A DNA stretch of 64,000 nt from Candidatus Chryseobacterium colombiense (GTDB lineage Bacteria; Bacteroidota; Bacteroidia; Flavobacteriales; Weeksellaceae), in contig CP119310.1 of the NCBI GenBank assembly GCA_029203185.1, positions 3,292,001 to 3,356,000 on the forward strand. Reading direction: 5' to 3'. Below are positions 53,208-62,317 of the stretch, one piece after another (position 1 is the stretch's first letter; the number at the start of each line of letters is the position of its first letter). A program made the position numbers and the translations under genes. The notes below the pieces were generated by a model. The model made no database searches. It was not told where the DNA came from and saw only the letters and a program-made list of their open reading frames with translations.

Positions 53208-54243
53208 AATATTTCATACCGGTCTGTTGTTCTTATTCTTTCTAAATCTTGTCTCCTGTTCTGATGAAGTGATGGAACCTTTGGGAAAAGATGAGGTTTA
53301 TGGTCTTTCACTCCCGTCGTACTTTCCGGAAATGACTTTTGATACCTCAGGAAACCCGGTGACAAAAAATGGAGTGGAGTTGGGAAGAAAATTATTTTAT
53401 GAAGGACGACTTTCGCGGAATAATACGATTTCATGCGGTTTCTGTCATATTCAGGAAAATGCGTTTACCCATCACGGTCATACAGTAAGCCACGGAATAG
53501 ACGACAGGATAGGAATCCGAAATGCACCACCCATTCAGAATATGGCTTTTTTAAAAAGATATATGTGGGATGGCGTGATCCATAACCTCAATGAACAGCC
53601 TATCATCCCAATTACCAATGAAGATGAAATGGATAGCTCGATGCCGGAAGTTGTTTCTAAATTAAGCTCAGATAGTAAGTATAAGAAACTGTTCAGAGCG
53701 GCCTACGGAGATGAAAATATTACTGGAGAAAGAGTGCTCAAAGCTTTATCTCAATTTATGGCAACCATGATTTCTGCGGATTCTAAATATGACAGGGTAA
53801 AACAGGGAAAAGTAAGTTTCTCTTCAGACGAAGCACAGGGCATGGAATTGTTTAAGCAGAACTGTGCTTCCTGTCATAGCGGAGAATTATTTACCGATGA
53901 AAGTTTCAGGAATACAGGAATGTACTACAATACCCAGTTTAAAGATGCAGGACGTTATCGGGTGACACTGGATCAAAACGACTGGATGAAATTCCGGGTG
54001 CCAAGTTTACGGAATGTGGAATATACAGCACCTTATATGCATGACGGAAGATTTTACACGTTAGAAGCAGTGCTTAATTTCTATTCGGATAATGTGGAAG
54101 ATAATGCTAATCTTGATTCGCAACTGAAACAAAACGGGCATCTCGGAATTGCCATGACCAGTCAGGAAAAACAATTGATAATTGTTTTTCTGAAAACACT
54201 CTCCGATAAGAATTTTATCACGAATCCAAAATTTGCAGAATAA
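53200..54243 (+). CDS. Diheme MauG/cytochrome c peroxidase family protein (MbnH-like)
   Basis: The 347-residue lipoprotein (signal ending at Cys20, LVSC) has two c-type heme sites: CGFCH at 79-83 and CASCH at 222-226. It has the cytochrome c peroxidase/MauG fold, with blocks ELGRKLFYEGRLSRNNTISC, AFTHHGHTVSHG, RNAPPIQNMAF and FRVPSLRNVEYTAPYMHDG. In MauG-type proteins such hemes form high-valent iron that oxidises a protein partner. The overlapping upstream MbnP homologue is the obvious substrate. A conventional peroxide-reducing role is the alternative. Confidence 0.9.
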   Translation: MIKIFHTGLLFLFFLNLVSCSDEVMEPLGKDEVYGLSLPSYFPEMTFDTSGNPVTKNGVELGRKLFYEGRLSRNNTISCGFCHIQENAFTHHGHTVSHGIDDRIGIRNAPPIQNMAFLKRYMWDGVIHNLNEQPIIPITNEDEMDSSMPEVVSKLSSDSKYKKLFRAAYGDENITGERVLKALSQFMATMISADSKYDRVKQGKVSFSSDEAQGMELFKQNCASCHSGELFTDESFRNTGMYYNTQFKDAGRYRVTLDQNDWMKFRVPSLRNVEYTAPYMHDGRFYTLEAVLNFYSDNVEDNANLDSQLKQNGHLGIAMTSQEKQLIIVFLKTLSDKNFITNPKFAE

Positions 54244-54244
54244 A

Positions 54245-55186
54245 ATGAAGAAGATATTTTTAATGATAGTTCTGGTATTTTTGGATAGATTTCAGGCTAA
54301 AACAATTAACGACAGTCTTTATATATCCAGTCATTTTAATCCGATTGTTTTTGATGACTGTGATGCATGCGGATGTGCTGCAGGAAACGGATCTTCCGGT
54401 TTTGAATCCTTACTGAATCCTCAGTTCGTCGGGATTAAATATTTTGCCCAGCATTATAAAGCAAAGGAAAATTTGTTTGTTAAAGACTTAACGCAGGATG
54501 AATATTTTAATACGATTCAGATCTGGGGTAAAATTCCTTTGACGAAAAAACTAAGTGTATATGCAAGTTTGCCGTTTCATTTCCATGAAAAGAAAACTTT
54601 GCAGGGAGATATCAATATCAGCGGAATCGGAGATCTGAATCTGATGGGAATTTATCAGTTTCTGAATTCAAAAGGGAATATCCATCAGCTGAGTGGAGGT
54701 ATTGGACTGAAACTTCCGTTAGGAAAATTTGATGAAAAGGGAATTTCGGGTGTTAATCCAAGCTTTCAGTTAGGGACAGGAAGCTGGGATTATCAGATGG
54801 CTGTCAATTATAAGTTTCAGAAAAATAAGATTGCTGTTCTGCTGAATACGGATTATACTATTAAAACTGAAAATAAGAAACATTACCATTTTGGAAACCA
54901 GTGGAATTATGCAGCAACAGGCTTTTATCGACTTTCAGAAAATGATACCACCATTTTTTCGGGAAAGGCAGGTTTTCAGGGAGAAGTTTATGACAGAAAC
55001 AGACAGTTTGATGAAGTTTTACCTAATACAGCTGGAAGTGCTTTGTATGGTAAAATTGGTTTTGAAGTTTCTTATAAAAGATTCAGTCTGGGAAGTGAGG
55101 TCATGCTTCCTGTATATTCCCGTTTAGCAGGAGGTGATATTGAAGCGAAATCCCGTTTCAGTATTTTCCTGAATTTCGGGATTTAG
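54245..55186 (+). CDS. Outer membrane beta-barrel protein with N-terminal Cys motif
   Basis: The 313-residue protein has a signal peptide (MKKIFLMIVLVFLDRFQA). A Cys-rich motif follows at the mature N-terminus (FDDCDACGCAAGNGSSG). The remainder is a porin-like alternating pattern with blocks PLTKKLSVYASLPFHFH, SGIGDLNLMGIYQFL and the terminal SIFLNFGI. The motif CxxCxC could bind copper or another soft metal. It follows the MbnH-like gene after 1 nt, so the three genes (MbnP-like, MbnH-like and this one) form one operon, plausibly for copper capture and passage through the outer membrane. Confidence 0.78.
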   Translation: MKKIFLMIVLVFLDRFQAKTINDSLYISSHFNPIVFDDCDACGCAAGNGSSGFESLLNPQFVGIKYFAQHYKAKENLFVKDLTQDEYFNTIQIWGKIPLTKKLSVYASLPFHFHEKKTLQGDINISGIGDLNLMGIYQFLNSKGNIHQLSGGIGLKLPLGKFDEKGISGVNPSFQLGTGSWDYQMAVNYKFQKNKIAVLLNTDYTIKTENKKHYHFGNQWNYAATGFYRLSENDTTIFSGKAGFQGEVYDRNRQFDEVLPNTAGSALYGKIGFEVSYKRFSLGSEVMLPVYSRLAGGDIEAKSRFSIFLNFGI

Positions 55187-55199
55187 CTTAATTCTTTTC

Positions 55200-55374
55200 A
55201 ACGCAAAGATTTTATTTAAAAACCATTTATTGAAGGAAGCAAAGATGAATAACGTTGCTGTTTGATGAAGCTTTGTTTATCATGCTCGCTTCATCGAATC
55301 CATTTAATGGATTCAATCTTTGCTCTCTCAAAATATTAAAGAAAGAACCAAAGTTTTTACGTTAGAATTAAATA
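55200..55374. repeat. Structured ~175-bp repeat, copy 1
   Basis: The first of two direct copies 214 bp apart. It contains nested inverted repeats: AACGCAAAG at the left end with TACGTT at the right, GCAAAGATGAAT against ATTCAATCTTTGC, TGATGAAGC against GCTTCATC, and the hairpin GAATCCATT/AATGGATTC. It has no coding potential of note. Confidence 0.75.
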
Positions 55375-55413
55375 CGTCAAATAATATTGTGTAAGTGAAA
55401 ATCATTTATTTTA

Positions 55414-55591
55414 AACGCAAAGATTTTATTTAAAAACCATTGATTAAAGGGAGCAAAGATGAACAGCGTTGCTGTTTGATGAAGCTTTGTTTATCATGCT
55501 CGCTTCATCAAATCCATTTAATGGATTCAATCTTTGCTCCTACAAATATTAACAAAAGAAATAAAGACCTTTGCGTTAAAAAGAATTAAAT
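55414..55591. repeat. Structured ~175-bp repeat, copy 2
   Basis: The second copy of the element, about 90 percent identical by eye to copy 1. Its outer arms are more complete (AACGCAAAGA at the left, CTTTGCGTT at the right). The pair fills the gap between the MbnP operon and the convergent MFS gene. Confidence 0.75.
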
Positions 55592-55663
55592 CCATTAAGA
55601 ATAATATTATTTAATTGAAATCATATCCTTTTTGTTGACTTGCACCGAGAAAGGTGGAGGTTT

Positions 55664-56860
55664 TTATTTTTTAAGATTAGGAAGAAATGCAGTAATGATT
55701 CCCATCAATGGTAAAAATGCACAGATTTTAAAAACATATTCAATACTAGTATCGTCTGCTACTGCTCCTAATACGGCCGAACCGATTCCGCCCATTCCAA
55801 ACATAAATCCAAAGAAGAGTCCTGCTACCAATCCTATTTTATTAGGCAAAAGATCAGTTGCAAACACCAGGATGGCAGAAAATGCAGAAGCAATAATTAA
55901 TCCGATGATAACGGCAAATGTGATGGTCCAGAATAATGAAAGATAAGGCAGACAAAGCGTAAACGGAGCTGCTCCTAATATCGAAATCCATATGATTTTC
56001 TTTCTTCCGTATTTATCACCTAATTTTCCACCTAAAATAGTTCCTACCGCAACTGCTGCAAGAAACATAAATAAGTACAACTGAGAATCTTTCACAGAAA
56101 TATGGAATTTGTCAATCAGGAAGAACGTAAAGTAATTCGTCATCGAAGCCAGGTAAATATATTTCGAAAACACCAACGCGAGTAAGACTGTAATTGAAAA
56201 AATAACTTTTTTACGGGAAAGATTGATATGGATAATATCACTCGGATGTTTTGAAGATTTTTTTGAACTTAATCTTTCGGCATACCAGTTTCCGATTCTC
56301 CACAAAACGATGATCCCGATAAATGCAGCAATAGCAAAAAGCCCGACATATCCCTGACCTAATGGAAGAATAATTAATGCAACCAATAAAGGTCCGATAG
56401 CACTTCCTGAATTTCCCCCAACCTGAAAAATGGATTGTGCTAAACCTTTCTGGCCTCCGGAAGCTAATTGAGCGACTCTAGATGCTTCAGGATGAAAAAC
56501 GGATGAGCCCATTCCAATGAGCCCGACTGCTATTAATATGACATAATACTGATGAGCTGCTGCCAGCAATAATAAACCAGCCATAGACAATCCCATTCCT
56601 ATAGCGAGAGATCTAGGATTAGGCTTTTTATCGGTATAAATTCCTATGAACGGCTGTAAAATAGAAGCCGTAAGTTGAAATACCAGAGTGATAATTCCAA
56701 TCTGGGCAAAAGAGAGATTAAATTCACCTTTCAAGATGGGATAAAGGGAAGGAATTGTAGACTGGATCAGGTCATTCAGAAAATGAGAGAAACTGATCAT
56801 AAATAAAATTGGGTAGACAATTTTGGTGGTGTCAATGCTTTTTGTTGTAATATTTTCCAT
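55664..56860 (-). CDS. MFS transporter, fosmidomycin-resistance (Fsr)-like
   Basis: The 398-residue protein has 12 predicted membrane segments and belongs to the major facilitator superfamily. The opening SFSHFLNDLIQSTIPSLYPI, loop-2 motif GIYTDKKPNPRSLAIG and GMGSSVFHPEASRVAQ are typical of the Fsr branch of drug exporters. It probably extrudes a toxic small molecule by proton antiport. A palindrome identical to one in front of the adjacent FCD regulator lies 22 nt upstream of its start (56882-56895), so its expression is likely controlled by that regulator. Confidence 0.9.
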   Translation of the reverse strand: MENITTKSIDTTKIVYPILFMISFSHFLNDLIQSTIPSLYPILKGEFNLSFAQIGIITLVFQLTASILQPFIGIYTDKKPNPRSLAIGMGLSMAGLLLLAAAHQYYVILIAVGLIGMGSSVFHPEASRVAQLASGGQKGLAQSIFQVGGNSGSAIGPLLVALIILPLGQGYVGLFAIAAFIGIIVLWRIGNWYAERLSSKKSSKHPSDIIHINLSRKKVIFSITVLLALVFSKYIYLASMTNYFTFFLIDKFHISVKDSQLYLFMFLAAVAVGTILGGKLGDKYGRKKIIWISILGAAPFTLCLPYLSLFWTITFAVIIGLIIASAFSAILVFATDLLPNKIGLVAGLFFGFMFGMGGIGSAVLGAVADDTSIEYVFKICAFLPLMGIITAFLPNLKK

Positions 56861-56881
56861 AATAATTTTTGATTCGTCAGG

Positions 56882-56895
56882 TCATCTGATGAATT
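56882..56895. promoter_or_regulatory. Operator-like site before the MFS gene
   Basis: TCATCTGATGAATT, with palindromic core TCATC-TGATGA, is identical for 14 nt to the site at 57583-57596. A mismatched second copy of the half-site (ATTCGTCAG) lies just left, so the full site may be ATTCgTCAG-N5-CTGATGAAT. Confidence 0.6.
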
Positions 56896-56913
56896 TTGTT
56901 AAAGCTTTAATTT

Positions 56914-57567
56914 TTAATACACCTGATCAACAATTTGTTGAGCAATAATGGCTGCTTCCTCTGCATTTTTATTTTCTATAGCTAAATAAAGACGCTCATG
57001 AATGGCCTGGGAAATAATAAAAGAGGTGGTGTCATTATGTCTGATTTCAAAAGATCTCAAAATATGTGAGCTTGCGATTTTATAGATTTCCCTTAACAGA
57101 CTATTGCCACAGGCTTCAGCAATGGCAACGTGGAAATTAATATCAGCCTGATAACATTCCAGCGCTTTTTTTTCTTCTGCTAAAATATTTCTTTGATCAA
57201 GATACCACTTAATTTTTTTCAATTGTTCTTCATTGCGATGTAATGCTGCTTTGGCTGCAATTTTAGAATCAAGTAAGGAGCGTACCTCCTGTACCTCTTC
57301 AATCTGTGCCTTGTCCATCTGCGATTCCAGAGATTCATGAATAATATTGGAAATAACAAAAGTTCCCACTCCCTGCTGTACATCCAGTACTCCTTTGATT
57401 GATAGTATTTTGATGGCTTCACGAATGCTTGATCTTCCAACACCGTAGATTTTCATCAGCTCAGGCTCCGTTGGCAATTTATCACCAACCGCAAATTCAT
57501 TGCTGATAATTCCTTCAGTCAACCGGTCTGCTACCTCTTGTGCTAATGTCTTTCTTTGAATCTGCAT
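56914..57567 (-). CDS. FadR/GntR family (FCD domain) transcriptional regulator
   Basis: The 217-residue regulator has an N-terminal winged helix (residues 1-70) with GDKLPTEPELMKIYGVGRSSIREAIKILSIKGVL. A C-terminal all-helical FCD ligand-binding domain begins near residue 85. Metal- or ligand-binding residues of the FCD type are seen in CYQADINFHVAIAEACGN and SQAIHERLYLAIENKN. It probably represses itself and the MFS gene through two identical palindromes and is released by a small acid or drug. The effector is unknown. Confidence 0.9.
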   Translation of the reverse strand: MQIQRKTLAQEVADRLTEGIISNEFAVGDKLPTEPELMKIYGVGRSSIREAIKILSIKGVLDVQQGVGTFVISNIIHESLESQMDKAQIEEVQEVRSLLDSKIAAKAALHRNEEQLKKIKWYLDQRNILAEEKKALECYQADINFHVAIAEACGNSLLREIYKIASSHILRSFEIRHNDTTSFIISQAIHERLYLAIENKNAEEAAIIAQQIVDQVY

Positions 57568-57582
57568 ATTTTACACATCATA

Positions 57583-57596
57583 TCATCTGATGAATT
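57583..57596. promoter_or_regulatory. Operator-like site before the FCD regulator gene
   Basis: TCATCTGATGAATT matches the site before the MFS gene over all 14 nt, 16 nt upstream of the regulator ATG. The rest of the gap to 57856 is AT-rich without further features. Confidence 0.6.
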
Positions 57597-57856
57597 ACAA
57601 AGATATGTATTTAAATTTAATTCTGGAGAAAGCTTCTGTAAATTTTCGTGGAAGGTTAATGTAGAAAATAAATATTCCATTTTTCTAAAAATTCAGATTG
57701 TCTACAGATTTTCCACAAATATTTGTACAGACATAAAATTACTAATTCAAAATATTAATCAAAAATATAGAAGGTCAATAATTAATTTACTCTTTATGGT
57801 GGTTTTTTACATTCAAAAAATACTATTTGATACAATTTAATAATTCTTTAATTAAA

Positions 57857-58309
57857 ATGGAAAGAACATTCTTACTGCTTACGCTATTATTTAGTTTAAG
57901 TATTTCCGCACAGTCAGCAAAGGATGATATTTTAGGACGGTGGATGTCAATAGACAAAAGAGTAGCTGTCAGCATTTATCATGAAGGAAGTTTGTTCAGG
58001 GCAAAAGTAATTTGGTTTGACGAAGCAGATGGAAGTGGGATGCCTATGAATTCTCGCGTTGATTTGAACAATCCCAATCCGAAATTAAGAAATGTTAAAA
58101 TCATTGGAATGGATGTTTTGGAAGGGCTGAATTATAATTCTAAAAATCAACGTTGGGAAAATGGTAAAATTTACGATGCTTCTAGTGGCAGAACTTGGGA
58201 TGCTTTTGTAGAAATCAATGAAAGCGGGCAACTTTGTGTACGGGGTTATTGGAAATGGAAATGTTTGGGTAAATCTCTTTATTTCATAAGGATGAAAGAA
58301 AAAGCATAG
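57857..58309 (+). CDS. DUF2147 family secreted protein
   Basis: The 150-residue protein has signal peptide MERTFLLLTLLFSLSISAQ and a DUF2147 domain. The domain is recognised by ILGRWMSIDKRVAVSIY, DLNNPNPKLRNVKIIGM, WENGKIYDASSGRTWDAFVE and LCVRGYWKWKCLGKSLYF. The usual function is unknown; lipocalin-like binding of a small lipid has been proposed for the family. ATG at 57857 is preferred to an upstream in-frame ATG because it starts the signal peptide. It lies 56 nt before the hydroxylase fusion gene, which may matter because both could act on lipids. Confidence 0.85.
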   Translation: MERTFLLLTLLFSLSISAQSAKDDILGRWMSIDKRVAVSIYHEGSLFRAKVIWFDEADGSGMPMNSRVDLNNPNPKLRNVKIIGMDVLEGLNYNSKNQRWENGKIYDASSGRTWDAFVEINESGQLCVRGYWKWKCLGKSLYFIRMKEKA

Positions 58310-58365
58310 ATGCTTGTCCTAATGTTTTGAGATTACATTTTTTAAGAATAATATAAACCCTACCT

Positions 58366-61300
58366 ATGACTACTTTTTTTGAGAATCACATTTTTGCTGT
58401 TCAGATTTCTCTTTTTTTATGCATTTTGATTATATTTTGGCTCATAGAAAACTTTTATCAGCAGCAAAATTCAAGAAAAAAAATACTGCATACCCTTCTT
58501 AATGCACATTTCTTAATTCTGGTCATTCCTGTGCAGATTAGCTTGTCTGTCATTGCAATGTATACTGCTACCCAAACGGAAGTTAATACCTGGGGACTTT
58601 TGAAATTTCTTCCCATCAAGGAAAATTCTTTTCTATTCTATTTAATAGCGATGGTAGTACTTGATTTTTCAAATTTCTTCTACCATTATTTAATGCATAA
58701 AATTCCGTTTTGCTGGCGTTTTCATCAGATTCATCATAGTGATATGGAGGTGGATATCAGTACTACGTTCAGGGAACACCCGGGAGAAACTTTTCTTCGC
58801 GTCGGTTTCTTCATCGTGACGATATTTATATTTGGAATTTCACCCTGGATCATTATTATATTTCAGTTATTTGAAAGCAGCTCCAATATTATTTCTCATT
58901 CCAGTATGAAGCTGCCGGATCGTATTGATCGTATTGTATCGCTGGTTTTTGTAACACCAAACACGCACAGCATTCATCATCATTATAGATTACCACATAC
59001 TGATACCAACTACGGAGATATTCTTTCCATTTGGGATCACCTTTTCAGAACAGCATCCAGAATGTGTCAAAAAGATATCGTTTATGGGATCAATACGCAT
59101 ATGAACCCCGTTTATAATGCTAATTTTAAGATGCTCATCAAGAGACCCTTTCGTAGAAAAAATAAAAAATCTAACGTTCCTGAAAATATAATTAATAATA
59201 CCTTAATCTTTATTCTGCTTTTTTGCGGACATACTTTTCATGCCCAGGAAAAAAAGGGTTCCTCAGTAAAAGATACTACTGTAATTGAAACGGTTCGCTT
59301 ATCCGGGAAATTACAGAAACGATTAAAGAAAGAGGAAAATCCTGCTTATAAACTACTACTGAAAGTCTGGGAAAATAAAGAAAATAATATAAAAATAAAT
59401 AATCCTTTCTATGAATACGATGAGTTTAGCAGCACGGAGATCGGGTTAAATGGAATGACTAGAAACTTTACAAAAGATGTTTTTCATGAAAAAATAGATT
59501 CTGTAATGGCAGAAAATGTCCTTACAGGAACAGGAGATAGTTTTGATATTCCTGTGGAACTTTTACAAACTTTTCGTCATTATTATGTTTCGCCCCAGTT
59601 TAATCTTAAAAAAAGTAAGTTATTAGGAAAAAAAGATATTGGAGTTCCGCAGAATCTGAAGCTTTTTGAACGATTGGAAGCTGCTTTTAAAAATATCAAT
59701 CCCTACGAAGAAAATATTGTTTTACTGAATAAAAATTTTGTTAGCCCTCTTTCCAAAGAGGGTTTCAGCACCTATGACTATGTGTTGAAAGACAGCATCA
59801 GGACCGACAATGAAACCATATACTCCCTGGATTATTTTCCTAAAGAAAGTAGAGAATTGGGGTTTAGAGGTCATTTCAAAATATCCTCCATTAATTATGC
59901 TCTGATTTCTATACAGATGAAAACACCGCTTAAGATGAATCTTAACTTTGTAAAAGATCTGGAGTTCAGCAAAACATATACTTTAAATGCTCAGAATAAA
60001 TATGTTCCGGAAAGTAATAACTACAATGGGATTTTCACTGTTTTCAGTAAAAAAGATGAAAAAGGATTATACGTAATCAAGAAAGATTTTTTCAGCAATT
60101 ATACTTTTGATGAACCGAGAAAGCTCTCTTTTTATAATGATGTTTCCGATGATCAGGTGGGTCTTTCTACAAAAGACGTTATTGCAGAAAATGCCGATGC
60201 CGAAACCAAAAGGATTGAAAAATTGGTAGAATTTACAAGCAATACAAAAAAAATAACAGGCATTACCAACGCACTGTATACTTTTTCGGAAGGGTATTTC
60301 AATGCATTTAAGGGAATTCAGCTGGGAAATATTTATAGTACAGTGGCTTCCAATGAGATTCAGGGATTTAATTTCCGGTTGGGTTTCAGAACGTATCAAA
60401 GTTTAAATGACCGGTTTAGAATTCTGGGATTTGCCACCTATGGTTTTAAAAATAATTCTGTCAGTTTCGGCCTGGAAAGCAGATATCTTTTGGCAAAAAA
60501 ACAGCGTTTAATAGTTGATGCTGCTTATATTGATGACTATCAACAGGCTGGTTTGACGAATTTTGTAGGGGATCATATTTTACCCGATGCTCAAAACGAG
60601 TCCAAAGCAATTTTTAACCGTGGCAGAAATTATTATTTATCTAAAGTTGATAAAGTAAGTGCGAAAATCTCCATGGAACCATATAAAAATATTGAATTTG
60701 GAGTTGTAGGAAATTACAGCACAATAGAAAGTGCTGCACCGGATCTGTTTTCGTTGGCTTTCATTAATCCTGAAACTCACACATTGGAAACAAAAACGAA
60801 TGATTTCAACACCACTTTTTTTATAAATTACACTCCGAAAAGAGAAGTTTTTGGAACCGGTGTAGACCGGAATTACGGAATCAGACTGCATCCTTCTCTG
60901 TTGGTTAATTTCATAACTGGTTTCAGTGATTTCGGAGAGTCGCAATTTAAATATCAGAAAATTAATATTTTATACAACCATCCTGTTTTTGTCGGGAAAT
61001 TTGGTGTTTTAGATCCTACCATTATTGCAGGAAAAACTTTTAATCCGGTTCCGCTGTCTCTAGCAAGCGGCGTTTCCGCAAACCAGACTTATTTTTATGC
61101 TCCCAACACTTTTGCCCTGCTTAATTATTACCAATTTGTGGCAGACCAATTTGTGCAATTTAATCTGGATCATCATTTTAACGGATTTATCATCAATCAT
61201 ATCCCGATCCTGAACCGGACAAAATTCAGAAGTGTTCTTTTATTTCGTAGCTATATGGGGACTATTTCTCAAGGAACAATTGACCTGAATCGGTCTAATA

Positions 61301-61479
61301 TAAAATACAATGTACCTAGAAAACCCTATATAGAATATGGTTTTGGAATTGAAAATATTGGCTTTGGCAATTTACGCCCGTTAAGGGTAGATTTTATTTG
61401 GAATAATATTTCTTCAAACAATAACCCTACGGTTTCTCCAAAATTTGGGATAAGATTTGGATTCAATACGACTTTCTAA
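58366..61479 (+). CDS. Fusion of a fatty acid hydroxylase-type membrane enzyme with a DUF5686-like outer membrane barrel
   Basis: Residues 1-255 form a sterol desaturase/fatty acid hydroxylase-type domain with several membrane helices and diiron His motifs (FYHYLMH, RFHQIHHSD, HSIHHHYRLPH). Residues 256-278 are a basic linker. Residues 279-294 (TLIFILLFCGHTFHAQ) look like a cleavable signal peptide, and residues 295-1037 match the body and C-terminal barrel of DUF5686 proteins without their usual N-terminal carboxypeptidase-like domain. An inner-membrane enzyme joined to an outer-membrane barrel is unusual. Either the two are separated by signal peptidase, or Met256 (59131) or a non-ATG codon starts the second part. 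Confidence 0.78.
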   Translation: MTTFFENHIFAVQISLFLCILIIFWLIENFYQQQNSRKKILHTLLNAHFLILVIPVQISLSVIAMYTATQTEVNTWGLLKFLPIKENSFLFYLIAMVVLDFSNFFYHYLMHKIPFCWRFHQIHHSDMEVDISTTFREHPGETFLRVGFFIVTIFIFGISPWIIIIFQLFESSSNIISHSSMKLPDRIDRIVSLVFVTPNTHSIHHHYRLPHTDTNYGDILSIWDHLFRTASRMCQKDIVYGINTHMNPVYNANFKMLIKRPFRRKNKKSNVPENIINNTLIFILLFCGHTFHAQEKKGSSVKDTTVIETVRLSGKLQKRLKKEENPAYKLLLKVWENKENNIKINNPFYEYDEFSSTEIGLNGMTRNFTKDVFHEKIDSVMAENVLTGTGDSFDIPVELLQTFRHYYVSPQFNLKKSKLLGKKDIGVPQNLKLFERLEAAFKNINPYEENIVLLNKNFVSPLSKEGFSTYDYVLKDSIRTDNETIYSLDYFPKESRELGFRGHFKISSINYALISIQMKTPLKMNLNFVKDLEFSKTYTLNAQNKYVPESNNYNGIFTVFSKKDEKGLYVIKKDFFSNYTFDEPRKLSFYNDVSDDQVGLSTKDVIAENADAETKRIEKLVEFTSNTKKITGITNALYTFSEGYFNAFKGIQLGNIYSTVASNEIQGFNFRLGFRTYQSLNDRFRILGFATYGFKNNSVSFGLESRYLLAKKQRLIVDAAYIDDYQQAGLTNFVGDHILPDAQNESKAIFNRGRNYYLSKVDKVSAKISMEPYKNIEFGVVGNYSTIESAAPDLFSLAFINPETHTLETKTNDFNTTFFINYTPKREVFGTGVDRNYGIRLHPSLLVNFITGFSDFGESQFKYQKINILYNHPVFVGKFGVLDPTIIAGKTFNPVPLSLASGVSANQTYFYAPNTFALLNYYQFVADQFVQFNLDHHFNGFIINHIPILNRTKFRSVLLFRSYMGTISQGTIDLNRSNIKYNVPRKPYIEYGFGIENIGFGNLRPLRVDFIWNNISSNNNPTVSPKFGIRFGFNTTF

Positions 61480-61641
61480 TCAGAATGCTTTATTGAATGT
61501 CAAATTCAGAATTTCTCCAAAATCAGTTTTTTAATTTGTAATGCGTATTAGTTTGCGTTTTGAGAGGATTTGTATAACAGGGTATTATTTTCTGGAAAAC
61601 ACACAGTTAAATAAAATTTTTAATCATTCAATCAAGTAGTT

Positions 61642-62316
61642 ATGAAAATATTAATAGTAGAAGATGAGGTCGCTTTAAGCAAAAGTATAGTGAGTTACTT
61701 GAAATCTGAAAGTTACCTTTGTGAGGTTTCAAACAGCTTTAATGATGCTATCGAAAAGGCCGACTGCTATGATTATGACTGTGTTTTGCTTGATATTTCC
61801 TTACCCGATGGAAACGGACTCAATGTGCTGAAATTTTTAAAGGAAAATAATAAAACAGAAGGGATTATTATTATTTCGGCAAAGAATTCCATAGAAGATA
61901 AAATTGAAGGTCTGAAACTTGGTGCAGACGATTATCTTCCAAAGCCCTTCCATTTATCCGAACTCTGTGCAAGAATTGCGGCAGTTATCCGAAGAAGAAG
62001 ATTTAATGGGGAGAATATTCTGATACTCCAGGATATTACGATTGATATTGTGGCAAAAACAGTGAGTGTCAACAATCAATCTGTAGATTTAACAAGAACT
62101 GAATACGACTTATTGCTCTATTTTGCGGTCAATAAAAACCGGGTACTTTCCAAAGCAGCAATTGCAGAGCATTTATCAGACGAAAATATTTATCTCTATG
62201 ATAATTATGATTTTATTTATGCTCATATTAAAAATTTGAAGAAAAAACTGATCAAGGCGGGGAGTGATGATTATTTAAAATCCGTTTACGGAATGGGGTA
62301 TAAATTTGAAGTTTAA
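61642..62316 (+). CDS. OmpR/PhoB family response regulator
   Basis: The 224-residue regulator has a receiver domain (1-115) with phosphoacceptor Asp51 (VLLDISLPDGNG), acidic pair Glu7/Asp8 and conserved Lys101-Pro102. A C-terminal winged helix (about 128-223) has RTEYDLLLYFAVNKNRVLSK and IYAHIKNLKKKL, ending YGMGYKFEV. It is followed 1 nt later by its histidine kinase gene. The regulon is not visible; the downstream secreted protein is a candidate target. Confidence 0.94.
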   Translation: MKILIVEDEVALSKSIVSYLKSESYLCEVSNSFNDAIEKADCYDYDCVLLDISLPDGNGLNVLKFLKENNKTEGIIIISAKNSIEDKIEGLKLGADDYLPKPFHLSELCARIAAVIRRRRFNGENILILQDITIDIVAKTVSVNNQSVDLTRTEYDLLLYFAVNKNRVLSKAAIAEHLSDENIYLYDNYDFIYAHIKNLKKKLIKAGSDDYLKSVYGMGYKFEV

Positions 62317-62317
62317 A

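Noticed and set aside
55632..55946. Plus-strand ORF at the end of the MFS gene
   Set aside because: It is a shadow of the MFS coding strand with no family features.
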